Source: GCA-2687515 sp046582475
Lineage (GTDB): Bacteria; Pseudomonadota; Alphaproteobacteria; Rhodospirillales; UBA2165
Direction of reading: 5' to 3'
DNA length: 22,943 nt
Assembly: GCA_046582475.1 (NCBI GenBank)
Contig: JAYGEH010000336.1
Coordinates: 1-22,943, forward strand
In this document: piece by piece, positions 13,994-21,822 of the stretch
How the letters are laid out: the number at the start of each line of letters is the position of its first letter
How positions within the stretch are numbered: the first letter of the stretch is position 1
The notes under the pieces: generated by a model
Told to the model about the DNA's origin: nothing
What the model saw: the letters and a program-made list of their open reading frames with translations, nothing else
The model's database searches: none
Made by a program: the position numbers and the translations under genes

Positions 13994-16478
13994 CGGGCGC
14001 CGGCCGTCCGAGTTGGCGTTTGCCGCGGCTCAACTGGATCGCGAAGGTGGCGATAACCAGCGCCACGCCGACGGCGTAGGTTTGCAGCAAAAGCGCGCCC
14101 TCGATGTCGAACAGGAAGCGGATCAAGCGGTCGATGGGCAGCAGCAGGCAGGCCGCGGCGACGCCTAGCATCAGCCGCTCCACCGGGATGGTATCCATCA
14201 GCCCCCGGGATTCCAGGAACGCCGCCCAGGCGATCACGCCGACGACGCAGGCGAAGACGGTCATGGTGATATCGAACAGGGAGCCTTCGAGCAGCAGCGG
14301 CGTATAGACGAACAGGAACGGCATCACCAGGATCATCGATGCCAGACGCAGGGCTTCGAAGCCGGTTTTCACCGGATCGGACTGGGCGATGGCGCTGGCC
14401 GCGTAGGCCGCCAGCGCCACCGGCGGCGTCACCGCCGATACCACCGCCACCCAGTAGCTGATCATGTGGGCGGCCATGGTCGGCACTCCGAACTCGGTCA
14501 GCGCGCCGACCGCGAAGATCGCCAGAATGACATAGCTGGCGACAATCGGCAGGCCCATGCCGATGATGTAGCCGGCGACGATCACCCAGAAGATGGTCAG
14601 CGGCAATAGCCCGAAGCTCAGCTCGACCAGGAGCCCGGACACCCGGCCCGGCAAATCGCTTTGCGTGGCGCTGGACAACAGAATGCCGAGGACGCCGGCG
14701 ATACTGCCGACCACCAGCACGTTTCTGGCGCCGGCTTCCATGGACGCCCAGACATTCTTGATCACCTCGGTGGCGACGGCGCGCAGGCTGACGCCCGATC
14801 CGCCATCCTGGAGCGCTTCGGCGCCGAGATCGAGGTTGGTCATCCTGGCGGCGCGCCCGGCGATCAGAATTTCGGCCACCTTGAGAATAAGATAGGTGGA
14901 CATCACCCAATAGAGGGCGTGGCCGGCCGACAGGCCGATGAAGTCATCCACCAGCCAGATGAACGGTCCGCCCACGGTCTCGCCGAGAAAATAGACAAAG
15001 ACGCCGACCAGCAGCGAGATGCCAACCAAATGCTTGCCGATATAGCTGGAATAGGGGGTGCGGACGGAGGTCAGAAGATCCGCCGCCCGCAGCATGACGA
15101 TGAGAACGATGGTCTTGGCCGCCGCCAAAAACGCCGAATCGCCGATCACCAGATAATAGACCATCACCGGAATCGGCATCAAAAGATGCAGCCGCGGCAG
15201 GATGTTGCTCCACGGCGGCAGTTCTTCCACGGGTACGCCGTGCAGGCCATTGCGGACCGCCCGCAAATAGACGATCAGCCCGACCGAAAGGTAATACAAA
15301 ATGGCCGGAATGAGCGCGATCTTGACCACCTCCAGATAGCTGGTCTCGGTCAGTTCGGCCAATAGGAACGCGCCGGCGCCCATGATCGGCGGCATATAGG
15401 CGCCGCCGGTGGAGGCCGCCGCTTCGACGGCGCCGGCGAATTCGGGCTTGTAGCCGACCCGCTTCATCAACGGGATGGTGAAGGTGCCGGTGGTCACCAC
15501 GTTGGCGACGCCGGAGCCCGAAATCATGCCGAACAGGCCGCTCGAAGTGACCGCCGCCATGCCAGGGCCGCCGGTGCGCTGCCCGGTCACCCGGTAGGTG
15601 GCGTCGATGATGAACGAGCCGAGCCCGGTCTTTTCCAGGAACGCGCCGAGGATGACGAAGATGACGACGTAGGTTGCGAACACATCCATGATCAGCCCGG
15701 TGATGCCGTCGGTGGCCAGCATCAAAAATTCCATCACCCGGTCGAAGCGAAAGCCGGGATGGTTCAAAAGGCCGGGCATGGCCTCGGCAATGGGCTGGAA
15801 GGAATAGATGAAAAACAAAAAACCGATCAACGGAATGATCGGGCCGACCACGCGCCTGGCCACATCGAAGCTGACCGCCGCCAGCATGCCAGAGAAAAAG
15901 ACGACCGGCACCGGAACCGGGCCGCCGATGCGGGCCGTCAGCTCCTGGGCGGACATGATCCACCAGACGGTGACCGAAATCGCCGACAGCAAAAACAGGT
16001 AGTCCGATAACGACGGATTGTTGGACGGTTTCCTTACCAAGCCTTCATAGAGATAGATTGCGACACCGATGCAGCCGCCGATGACGGCGACGACGAGCAC
16101 ATCGGGCCCGGTAAATTGGCGCCACAATTCGACCGAATTAAAGAACTGCCAATATCCCCAAACCGCGAGCCACGCGGTGACCGCGGTGATATCGACAAAG
16201 GCAAAAATTTCATCGAGCCAGACCCAGCCTTCGCGGATCGGTTTTGTGCGCCCCTTGAACAGAAGCAAGGACAAAACCATGACGCCGACCATGAAGGTGC
16301 CCTTGAACACCTCGGCCACCGGCGGACCGAAAAACGAGATATGCAGGAAGAAATAGGAAAACGCGACGCCCGCCACCGACAGCAGAACCCGCGCCGGCCC
16401 GGTCAAGGTCCGGGGCCGGGCCATTTCCTCGGAAACCAGGCCGATTTTCATAAATACCGAAAGCGTGCCGCCAGCCAT
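13986..16478 (-). CDS. TRAP transporter fused permease (DctQ-DctM fusion, TAXI type)
   Basis: An 830-residue integral membrane protein with many hydrophobic helices. The first four to six (to about residue 240) correspond to the small DctQ-like part, and the rest to the large DctM-like channel part. The large part shows TGGPGMAAVTSSGLFGMISG, SGVANVVTTGTFTIPLMKRV, AAASTGGAYMPPIMGAGAF and GMGLPIVASYVILAIFAVGA, all hallmarks of the fused permeases (COG4666) that work with TAXI binding proteins. It imports organic acids or amino acids using a sodium or proton gradient. The ATG at 16478 is preceded by GAGGA at nine bases. Its binding protein is coded 137 bases upstream; the C-terminus overlaps the decarboxylase alpha gene, which ties the imported compound to that enzyme. 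Confidence 0.93.
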   Translation of the reverse strand: MAGGTLSVFMKIGLVSEEMARPRTLTGPARVLLSVAGVAFSYFFLHISFFGPPVAEVFKGTFMVGVMVLSLLLFKGRTKPIREGWVWLDEIFAFVDITAVTAWLAVWGYWQFFNSVELWRQFTGPDVLVVAVIGGCIGVAIYLYEGLVRKPSNNPSLSDYLFLLSAISVTVWWIMSAQELTARIGGPVPVPVVFFSGMLAAVSFDVARRVVGPIIPLIGFLFFIYSFQPIAEAMPGLLNHPGFRFDRVMEFLMLATDGITGLIMDVFATYVVIFVILGAFLEKTGLGSFIIDATYRVTGQRTGGPGMAAVTSSGLFGMISGSGVANVVTTGTFTIPLMKRVGYKPEFAGAVEAAASTGGAYMPPIMGAGAFLLAELTETSYLEVVKIALIPAILYYLSVGLIVYLRAVRNGLHGVPVEELPPWSNILPRLHLLMPIPVMVYYLVIGDSAFLAAAKTIVLIVMLRAADLLTSVRTPYSSYIGKHLVGISLLVGVFVYFLGETVGGPFIWLVDDFIGLSAGHALYWVMSTYLILKVAEILIAGRAARMTNLDLGAEALQDGGSGVSLRAVATEVIKNVWASMEAGARNVLVVGSIAGVLGILLSSATQSDLPGRVSGLLVELSFGLLPLTIFWVIVAGYIIGMGLPIVASYVILAIFAVGALTEFGVPTMAAHMISYWVAVVSAVTPPVALAAYAASAIAQSDPVKTGFEALRLASMILVMPFLFVYTPLLLEGSLFDITMTVFACVVGVIAWAAFLESRGLMDTIPVERLMLGVAAACLLLPIDRLIRFLFDIEGALLLQTYAVGVALVIATFAIQLSRGKRQLGRPAPGE

Positions 16479-16508
16479 ACCGATCTATCCTCGGTTTCCG
16501 TCAACGAT

Positions 16509-16546
16509 CCTATTCGCCATAAAGGGCCCTATTCGCCATAAAGGGC
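16509..16546. repeat. 19-bp perfect tandem duplication
   Basis: The 19-mer cctattcgccataaagggc stands at 16509-16527 and again at 16528-16546 with no gap. It lies in the leader between the TAXI binding-protein stop and the permease ribosome-binding site. Confidence 0.8.
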
Positions 16547-16549
16547 GCT

Positions 16550-16572
16550 CGAAGGGAGCCCAGCTCCCTTCG
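16550..16572 (-). terminator. Hairpin between TAXI binding protein and permease genes
   Basis: A perfect 10-pair stem, CGAAGGGAGC and GCTCCCTTCG, with a three-base loop. It lies 44 bases after the binding-protein stop on the minus strand. No long U-run follows, so it is more likely a partial terminator or an mRNA-stabilising 3' stem that lets the binding protein be made in excess over the permease, as is common between such gene pairs. Confidence 0.5.
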
Positions 16573-16615
16573 CGCATGATGAAAATTACCGAGCAATATC
16601 GCTCGAATACGGTTC

Positions 16616-17605
16616 TTAGAATCCCTTGACGATTTGTTGCGGTACTTTCACGCCGCGTTCTCTCCAATAGCGCGCCGCCGCCGGATGGACCCACATATTA
16701 TGGGCTACCAGGGCTTCGAAATTGCCGCTCAATGTTTTCCAGTAGCCGGCCGTCGCGGCAAGTTTCTTCAAGTTCGCCGGGTCCGCCGCAATCTTGACCA
16801 TGTTGTAGATGGCGTCGTCGGACATCTGCTTGTGGGCGTACCAGAACACCGGGTAGGAGAACGAGAGCGCCGGTTCGGTCATGCCCCTGACGTCTTTTTG
16901 CACCGGAATGGTATGCGGCGCATAGAATTTATAGGCGGAGGTCAGTTTCTTCTGTTCGGCCGGGGACAAGGAGATGTAGCGCACCGGCTTCCTGATCGAC
17001 AATTCGGTCAGGGCCGGGATTTTGTAGGGCGCGCCGGCGGAGCAGAAGACGTCGATCTGACGGTCGCCCAAGGCGCGTCCGGCGGCCGAGAAGCCGAGGA
17101 AGCGGGGCTTGATCTGGTCGAACAAACCCAGGCTCTTGAAGATGTTCTGGCAGTTCACGTTGCTGCCGGTGCCCTTGGCCAGCAGGTTCACCACCTTGCC
17201 CTTCATGTCGGAGAAGGTCTTGATCGGGCTGCGCGCCAGAACCGCGACGATCTGGGTCTGCGAGCGCACATTGGCGACCACCCGGAAATTCCGGTTGATG
17301 CCGTCTTTCTTGAACAGGCCGACGCCGTACCAGGACTGGTAGGACTGGACCACGTGGCCCCAGGCGGTTGCGAAATCGCCAAGCCCGACGCGGCGCACGT
17401 TATCGACCGAGCCGTTCGACGGCGAATACTGGAACTTATAGGGTTTGCCCTTCAATTCCTTGTTGATGAGCTGGGTGCCGGCCGAGACCGCCGGATGCCA
17501 GCCGCCGCCCGAAGGGCCGCCGCCGAAACGGTAGGTCTGCGCGTCGGCCACACCGGCCATGGCGATGGCGCCGCCGGCAAGTGCTATGGTTTTGAGAAAA
17601 TACAT
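16616..17605 (-). CDS. TAXI-family TRAP transporter substrate-binding protein
   Basis: A 329-residue periplasmic protein. The signal peptide is MYFLKTIALAGGAIAMAGVA, with cleavage expected after V-A-D-A. The mature part opens QTYRFGGGPSGGGWHPAVSA, a variant of the glycine-rich TAXI opening. VRSQTQIVAVLARSPIKTFS, GKGTGSNVNC-like and FCSAGAPYKIPALTEL segments follow, as in other TAXI proteins. It captures the ligand for the fused permease. The frame is open ten codons further, but the ATG at 17605 is preceded by GGGGAG and starts the signal peptide. Known TAXI ligands are few (glutamate and 2-oxo or dicarboxylic acids have been reported), so the ligand here must be inferred from the enzymes that follow. 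Confidence 0.9.
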   Translation of the reverse strand: MYFLKTIALAGGAIAMAGVADAQTYRFGGGPSGGGWHPAVSAGTQLINKELKGKPYKFQYSPSNGSVDNVRRVGLGDFATAWGHVVQSYQSWYGVGLFKKDGINRNFRVVANVRSQTQIVAVLARSPIKTFSDMKGKVVNLLAKGTGSNVNCQNIFKSLGLFDQIKPRFLGFSAAGRALGDRQIDVFCSAGAPYKIPALTELSIRKPVRYISLSPAEQKKLTSAYKFYAPHTIPVQKDVRGMTEPALSFSYPVFWYAHKQMSDDAIYNMVKIAADPANLKKLAATAGYWKTLSGNFEALVAHNMWVHPAAARYWRERGVKVPQQIVKGF

Positions 17606-17722
17606 AATGGTCTCCCCGATTAAATAAAAATGCACCGGCCGGTTAATCTTGTTGGTTTTGGCCGTGCGCGTAGGGTCTCACAAATAATTTACCCGTTCAA
17701 CGCCTTAATTGGCGAGCAACCC
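17606..17722 (-). promoter_or_regulatory. Spacer between TauD-like and TAXI genes, possible internal promoter
   Basis: 117 bases, AT-richer than the genes. It has a small dyad (CGCC TTAATT GGCG, 17701-17714) just after the TauD stop and an AT-rich stretch before the TAXI ribosome-binding site. A minus-strand TTGAAC near 17697-17702 could serve as a -35, but no good -10 was found. An internal promoter is possible and unproven. Confidence 0.3.
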
Positions 17723-18763
17723 CTACCCGGCCGCGGTCTGGTTGACCGGAAATCCGCCCGCCTCGACCCATTTATAGCGGCAATCCAGCGCCGCCGACAG
17801 CGGCCGCCGGTCGGCGTCGGAAAGCGCGATCCACATGCGCAAAAGATGCCGTTTCAGGGCTGGATCGTCATGGTCCTCGAAGGCGTCGCGGGCGTGCATG
17901 GTGGTGTGGTTGTTGACCAGTTGGATATCGCCTTCCTGGAATTGGTAGGAAACCCGGAGTTCGGGCCGGTTGGCGATCGCCTGCACCAGATCCAGGGTTT
18001 CGGTCTGTTGATCGGTGATCGCATATTCAGGCCCGAAGCGGGCGCAGGATTGCAGATATTGGCGCGACGTGAAGCGCGACGTCACCTGGCCGTCGGCGGC
18101 GCTGAACATGGGGATCGAATACCAGGGCGGCTCGCCGTCCGGCTCCTCGTCGCGCCAATCCAGATAAAACGGCTGATAGGTGACATCCAACAGGTCCGGC
18201 CGTTCCCGGCGCAAGACGTTGTGAACGGTGAGCGCGCTGACCAGATGGCTGATACCGCCCGACTTCGCCCGGCGTAGGCAAAACAGGCCCAGCACATCCA
18301 CCGGCAGGAGATCGCAATGGAAATCCATGCGCTGGGCGGTCTGGTAGCCGCGCGCCGTCGGATCGTCGTAGGAGCGTTTCTCGTCGATCACATGGCCGAG
18401 CAAATGGCCCCGGTCGTTTTGCGAGACCGGGCGCCCGATATGAACCCCGAGGCCCCAATAGAGCAACGTGCATTCTTCGTCGCTGTACTTTTTCCGGGGG
18501 ATGCCGCGCACCACGGCAAAGCCCAGCCCGCCCCGAACCTCGGACATAATTGCTTCCAGCTCGGCGGCGCAATCGGTTAGCGGAAAATCTTCCTTGGCGA
18601 ACGGAATTTGCAGCCCGGCTTTTTGTACATGGCTGAGGGCGGCGTCCAGATCGGCCAGGGAACCGGCGCTCAAATGATAGATCCAATCGCCCTCGCTGTC
18701 CTGGATATCCGGGCCCAGCCAAGCCCCCCGGTGGATAATTTCGCCGCTGATCTGCTCGGTCAT
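17723..18763 (-). CDS. TauD/TfdA-family Fe(II)/2-oxoglutarate-dependent dioxygenase
   Basis: A 346-residue oxygenase. The iron site is visible: H149-x-D151 (MDFHCDLLPVD) and a distal His in LVNNHTTMHARDAFED, most likely H290 of M-H-A-R. The 2-oxoglutarate-binding Arg is probably R309 (HLLRMWIAL). The subgroup has the N-N-x-x-x-x-H-x-R block and a front segment GLGFAVVRGIP typical of this family. Known relatives hydroxylate taurine, phenoxyacetates, alkylsulfates or gamma-butyrobetaine, often releasing sulfite or an aldehyde. The ATG at 18763 has AAGGA seven bases ahead. It lies upstream of, and on the same strand as, the TAXI-TRAP operon, so it may act on the imported compound. Confidence 0.85.
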   Translation of the reverse strand: MTEQISGEIIHRGAWLGPDIQDSEGDWIYHLSAGSLADLDAALSHVQKAGLQIPFAKEDFPLTDCAAELEAIMSEVRGGLGFAVVRGIPRKKYSDEECTLLYWGLGVHIGRPVSQNDRGHLLGHVIDEKRSYDDPTARGYQTAQRMDFHCDLLPVDVLGLFCLRRAKSGGISHLVSALTVHNVLRRERPDLLDVTYQPFYLDWRDEEPDGEPPWYSIPMFSAADGQVTSRFTSRQYLQSCARFGPEYAITDQQTETLDLVQAIANRPELRVSYQFQEGDIQLVNNHTTMHARDAFEDHDDPALKRHLLRMWIALSDADRRPLSAALDCRYKWVEAGGFPVNQTAAG

Positions 18764-18883
18764 GGATGGGTCCTTAAGGTGGGCTGCGCCGTATCAAGGG
18801 CGCGATACTATGCCCCGAACATGCGCCCGGCAAGCAAGGCCAATGGGCGCCCATCCGGCCCTTCCAAACGGACCCGGCGCCGC

Positions 18884-19191
18884 TTACCCGGCGGCGATAT
18901 CTTCGTCGGCGAAAAGGTACATATTGCCCGAGGCGCCGGCCAAGCGCGCTTCGAGAAAGGGTTTATAGGCGGGGTCATCGTGAAACGCCTGGGCGGCTTC
19001 CTTGGACGGGAATTCCATGAGCACCATGATATTGGGTTCGCCACCACCACCCTCGATTATCTCCACCTGGGGGTGCGCACCAGATAATTGCCGCCATGCT
19101 TTTCTACCAGCGCCGTGACGTTGGGAATATAGTCTTCGATCCAGGAATCGTCGCTGATGGTCAGCGCGACGGTTTCGTAACAGGTTATAAT
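18884..19191 (-). CDS. DUF1330-family protein (frameshifted, non-standard start)
   Basis: Two minus-strand frames together give a dimeric alpha-beta barrel protein of about 102 residues. The front reads TVALTISDDSWIEDYIPNVT and ALVEKHGGNYLVRTP. The back reads VEIIEGGGGEPNIMVLMEFP and EAAQAFHDDPAYKPFLEARL, which is the DUF1330 hallmark (NYLVR...E.IEG, E.P...A..F..DP.Y). They are joined at a run of five C (about 19071-19075 on +); six would keep the frame, and the 308-base span is one short of a multiple of three. No ATG, GTG or TTG fits the front; an ATT at 19191 follows GGGAGA. As written only a 60-residue back half from ATG 19066 could be made. Function of the family is unknown. Confidence 0.7.
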
Positions 19192-19353
19192 CGGTTCTCC
19201 CGGAGGTAAGAGGATTGGTCCGGCCGAGGGTCTATCAATGGCGGCGGGGTAATTCGATACAATTGATTGCGATTAATTACACCCGCTTTTCAATTCTATC
19301 CTATAATCGATGCGCCAAATTTAATCCTTTCAAACACCGGGATGGAGGTCGTT
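19192..19353. promoter_or_regulatory. Divergent promoter region, DUF1330/TauD/TRAP operon and dodecin
   Basis: A 162-bp AT-rich spacer with genes reading away on both sides. On + a perfect TATAAT stands at 19302-19307, 47 bases before the dodecin ATG; the best -35 (TTACAC, 19277-19282) is weak and 19 bases away. GTAATT at 19249-19254 and AATTAC at 19275-19280 form a loose dyad, with CAATTG between them, a possible operator. For the minus strand I see no good hexamers. GGAGG before the dodecin start is a strong ribosome-binding site. Confidence 0.45.
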
Positions 19354-19570
19354 ATGGCTGAAAGCGTCTACTAAAGTGATCGAACTAGTCGGGACCAGCG
19401 ATGAGTCCTGGGAAAGGGCGGCGGCCGCCGCCGTGGAACGGGCCGGTCAGACCCTCAGGAATCTGCGCATTGCCGAAGTCGTCGAACAGGATATGCAAAT
19501 CGAGGACGGCAAAGTCAGCGCCTACCGCATTAAAATCAAGGTCTCATTCAAATTTGAGGACGAAGGCTAG
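19354..19570 (+). CDS. Dodecin (one extra base after codon 6)
   Basis: Dodecins are about 70-residue flavin-binding proteins that form 12-subunit shells storing riboflavin, FMN or related flavins. Removing one T at about 19372 gives MAESVYKVIELVGTSDESWE, AAAAAVERAGQTLRNLRIAE, VVEQDMQIEDGKVSAYRIKI and KVSFKFEDEG, a full-length dodecin with the flavin-stacking Trp (SDESWE). As written, the frame from the ATG stops at TAA 19372-19374; the remainder can restart only at GTG 19376, one base after that stop. GGAGG stands six bases before the ATG. The stop codon is the TAG of a CTAG that also begins the miniature element. A flavin store suits a region with a flavoprotein hydroxylase gene, but the link is speculative. 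Confidence 0.82.
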
Positions 19571-19835
19571 AGCGGTTCCTGACAGATAGGAACCATTTGA
19601 CCGGGATGATTTTGCCCCGTGGCGAGGAGCACGTCGCATGGCGATGCGGCGCATCGGCAAAGATGTGCGACGATGTCCACGGGTCAAAAGCACCCGGCCT
19701 GCGGTGGGTCAAATCGGCTCCCCGGGTGCGTTGCGGCGCTTGCCCGATGAAAAGGCATCGCGCTGCGCGCCGCGCCTACCCGGAATACCGATTTGTTCCC
19801 ATCAAATTGATTCATATCTGTCCGGAACCGCTCTA
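19568..19835. mobile_element. MITE-like element with terminal inverted repeats, TA/CTAG target
   Basis: A 268-bp segment bounded by CTAG on both sides (19567-19570 and 19833-19836). The ends are inverted repeats: 19567-19588 and the complement of 19815-19836 agree at 21 of 22 positions (CTAGAGCGGTTCC core), and similarity continues with gaps for another 20-25 bases. The inside has no gene; it holds a further inverted pair, GCACCCGG (19690-19697) and CCGGGTGC (19722-19729). IS630/Tc1-mariner elements insert at TA, and IS630 itself prefers CTAG, so this looks like a non-autonomous relative moved by such a transposase. No transposase gene lies in the window. The left end overlaps the dodecin stop codon. 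Confidence 0.72.
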
Positions 19836-19862
19836 GCCGCGCCGCCCGACGCATAGTGTTTG

Positions 19863-21296
19863 CTAATCCGGAGGCGGTGGCATCGCCGGCCGGATGGCTT
19901 CGTAGGCGATGCCGATGGCCAGCAGTTTCCGATCGCTGCCCATCGGCCCATCGAAGCCGAGGGCGGCGGGCAGGCCCCCACGCGTCAGGCCGGCGGCGAC
20001 GGTGAGGCCCGGGCTGCCGCCGATCGACGCCGGCTGCACGTTGTGGCCGGACGCGGCGAAGGCGGAAATGTCCTGGCCCCGGTGCCGGTGGCTGCCGGGC
20101 TCCTGCAAATCGAACGGCAGGTTGAGGGTCGCCGGGAATACCAATGCGTCGATGCGGTTGCCTTGGAAGCAATCGGCGTAGGATTTTTGCAGGGCCGGGC
20201 GCACGGTTTCCATGGCAACCCGGTAGTCGTCTTCGGATATGGCCTTAGGCCCCCGGATGCCGTCCAGCATGGGCCCGAGGCCGCTGGCGGCAATTTCGGT
20301 GATCAGCGCTTCGAAGCTGACGCCCGATCCGCTCGCCTCCAGATACTGGGGCAGCGAGCGCACCATCTCATACATGGCGATGTGCTGGCCGGCGCCGCCG
20401 ACGGCATCGCTGAGCCCGGGTATCGTCACCTCGATAATCTCAGCGCCGGCGTCGGCGAGGCGTTCGGCTTCGGCTTCGAATATGGCCAGGATTCCGGCAT
20501 CGGCATCGGTGCAGAAATAGTCCCTCTCGATGCCGAGGCGGAGGCCGTCCAGCCGCACGGTTGGCAGGTCATGCTCGCCCGATATGACGGCGTCCAGGAG
20601 CGCCAGGTCGGCAACGCTGCGGGCCAGGGGGCCGGCGGTGTCCCGGGTCGGCGAAACCGGCACCACGCCGGCTTGGCTGTAGCGCCCCATGGAGGGGCGG
20701 AAACCATCGATGCCGCACCAGGCGGCCGGGTTGCGGACGCTGCCGCCGGTATCGGTGCCGAGCCCGGCGGGCGCCATGCGCGCCGCGACGGCGGCGGCGG
20801 TGCCGGTGGAACTGCCCGCCGGCGAGCGCTCCCTATCATAAGGGTTGCGCGCCGCGCCGTGGGCGCCATAGACGATCGCGCCGCCGCCTTCGGGCTTGGA
20901 GATGCCGGGACTGAAAGCCAGCTCGTGCATGTTGGCCTTGGCCATGATTACGGCGCCGGCATCGCGGAGCGCCTTCACAACCGGCGCGTCTTGGCTGGCC
21001 CGGTTGCCGGCCAGGGCCGGGGTGGCGGCGGTGGTGGCAAACCCGGCGACATCGATGTTGTCCTTGATCACCAGGGGCACGCCGTGCAAGGGGCCGAGGC
21101 GGGCGCCCTGGCTGCGGGCTTTATCCGCCGCTTCGGCGGCGGCCAGGAAGCCGTCTGCATCGAAGCCCACCAGGGCGTTGACCGATTGCCAGGCCCGCGC
21201 CCGGGCGATCAAGGCCTCGGCTAGACCGGCGGCGGAGGCGTCCCCGGCGGCGATGGCGGCGGCGGCTTCGGTGGCGGTGAGCGTGGTCAGTTCCAT
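19863..21296 (-). CDS. Amidase (amidase signature family)
   Basis: A 477-residue amidase, the normal length. The Ser-cisSer-Lys triad can be placed: Lys in VPLVIKDNIDVAGFATTAAT, cis-Ser in SPAGSSTGTAAAVAARMAPA and nucleophile Ser in GTDTGGSVRNPAAWCGIDGF. The middle Ser block reads A-G-S-S-T-G-T where most members have G-G-S-S-G-G-S, a modest departure. PTRDTAGPLARSVADLALLD and the closing GFDGPMGSDRKLLAIGIAYE follow the family. It hydrolyses an amide such as indole-3-acetamide or an aryl amide; GatA function is unlikely without gatB and gatC. I use the ATG at 21296; an open TTG at 21338 adds 14 residues with no ribosome-binding site. It faces the miniature element downstream and reads away from the MNT gene. 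Confidence 0.9.
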   Translation of the reverse strand: MELTTLTATEAAAAIAAGDASAAGLAEALIARARAWQSVNALVGFDADGFLAAAEAADKARSQGARLGPLHGVPLVIKDNIDVAGFATTAATPALAGNRASQDAPVVKALRDAGAVIMAKANMHELAFSPGISKPEGGGAIVYGAHGAARNPYDRERSPAGSSTGTAAAVAARMAPAGLGTDTGGSVRNPAAWCGIDGFRPSMGRYSQAGVVPVSPTRDTAGPLARSVADLALLDAVISGEHDLPTVRLDGLRLGIERDYFCTDADAGILAIFEAEAERLADAGAEIIEVTIPGLSDAVGGAGQHIAMYEMVRSLPQYLEASGSGVSFEALITEIAASGLGPMLDGIRGPKAISEDDYRVAMETVRPALQKSYADCFQGNRIDALVFPATLNLPFDLQEPGSHRHRGQDISAFAASGHNVQPASIGGSPGLTVAAGLTRGGLPAALGFDGPMGSDRKLLAIGIAYEAIRPAMPPPPD

Positions 21297-21457
21297 GGCC
21301 TTCGGCAATCCCCAAAAACGGCCCAAATCGATGATCAATTTGGCCGCTAGTCTGATTTGCGGCGGTCCGCGCCATGGTAACCACCAGCGGCGCGAAATAA
21401 AGACCGGATTGCCGATGGAAAAAACGGCAGGTCAAAGAAATCGCCGCCCGCCAAATT
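21297..21457. promoter_or_regulatory. Divergent spacer, amidase / MNT-HEPN pair
   Basis: 161 bases between the amidase (-) and MNT (+) starts. It carries a 10-bp inverted repeat with a long gap, TCGGCAATCC (21302-21311) and GGATTGCCGA (21406-21415). A small palindrome GGTAACC lies near 21376. No convincing sigma-70 promoter was found. Confidence 0.35.
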
Positions 21458-21820
21458 ATGTCGATCCAGGATTTGGTCGGCGGCCTGATCGACGAATTCC
21501 TCGAACGGGAAACCCGGGCGGTGCCGTACCTGGCGAATATTATTAACGATCTCCGCGAAAATAAGGACCATCTCAACGGTCTTGGGATTTCGCATCTGGA
21601 CCTGTTCGGTTCCATCACTCGGGGCGATGCTGGGCGGGGCAGCGATATCGACATCGCCGTGGAATTCAAGGACAAGCGGGAAATGTCGCTGAGCAAATTC
21701 GCGGCCCTCAAAATCAATATCAGCGAAATCCTTAACTGGGATATCGATCCGGCCGAGCGGCAGAAATTGTTGCCGGAGATCAGGCGCGCCTTCGACCGCG
21801 ACGCCATCAAGGTCTTTTAG
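21458..21820 (+). CDS. MNT-family nucleotidyltransferase (antitoxin of HEPN/MNT pair)
   Basis: A 120-residue minimal nucleotidyltransferase. Residues 49-65 read LFGSITRGDAGRGSDID, an exact G-S-x10-D-x-D motif, with strand IAVEF after it. In MntA-type antitoxins these Asp residues hold Mg-ATP and the enzyme adds AMP units to a Tyr of the HEPN toxin, silencing it. About 30 residues precede the usual family start (MSIQDLVGGLIDEFLERETR); the frame is closed by TAA at 21398-21400 and offers no other good start, and there is no strong ribosome-binding site. The toxin gene follows two bases after the stop, so they form one unit. The gene order antitoxin then toxin is seen in many HEPN/MNT modules. 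Confidence 0.86.
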   Translation: MSIQDLVGGLIDEFLERETRAVPYLANIINDLRENKDHLNGLGISHLDLFGSITRGDAGRGSDIDIAVEFKDKREMSLSKFAALKINISEILNWDIDPAERQKLLPEIRRAFDRDAIKVF

Positions 21821-21822
21821 CC

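Noticed and set aside
14661..15365. Long open frame on + inside the TRAP permease gene
   Set aside because: It is the complement of hydrophobic permease codons, rich in Asp, His and Gln; a typical shadow of a membrane protein gene.
16509..16546. Tandem 19-mers as a CRISPR array
   Set aside because: There are only two copies, with no spacer between them.
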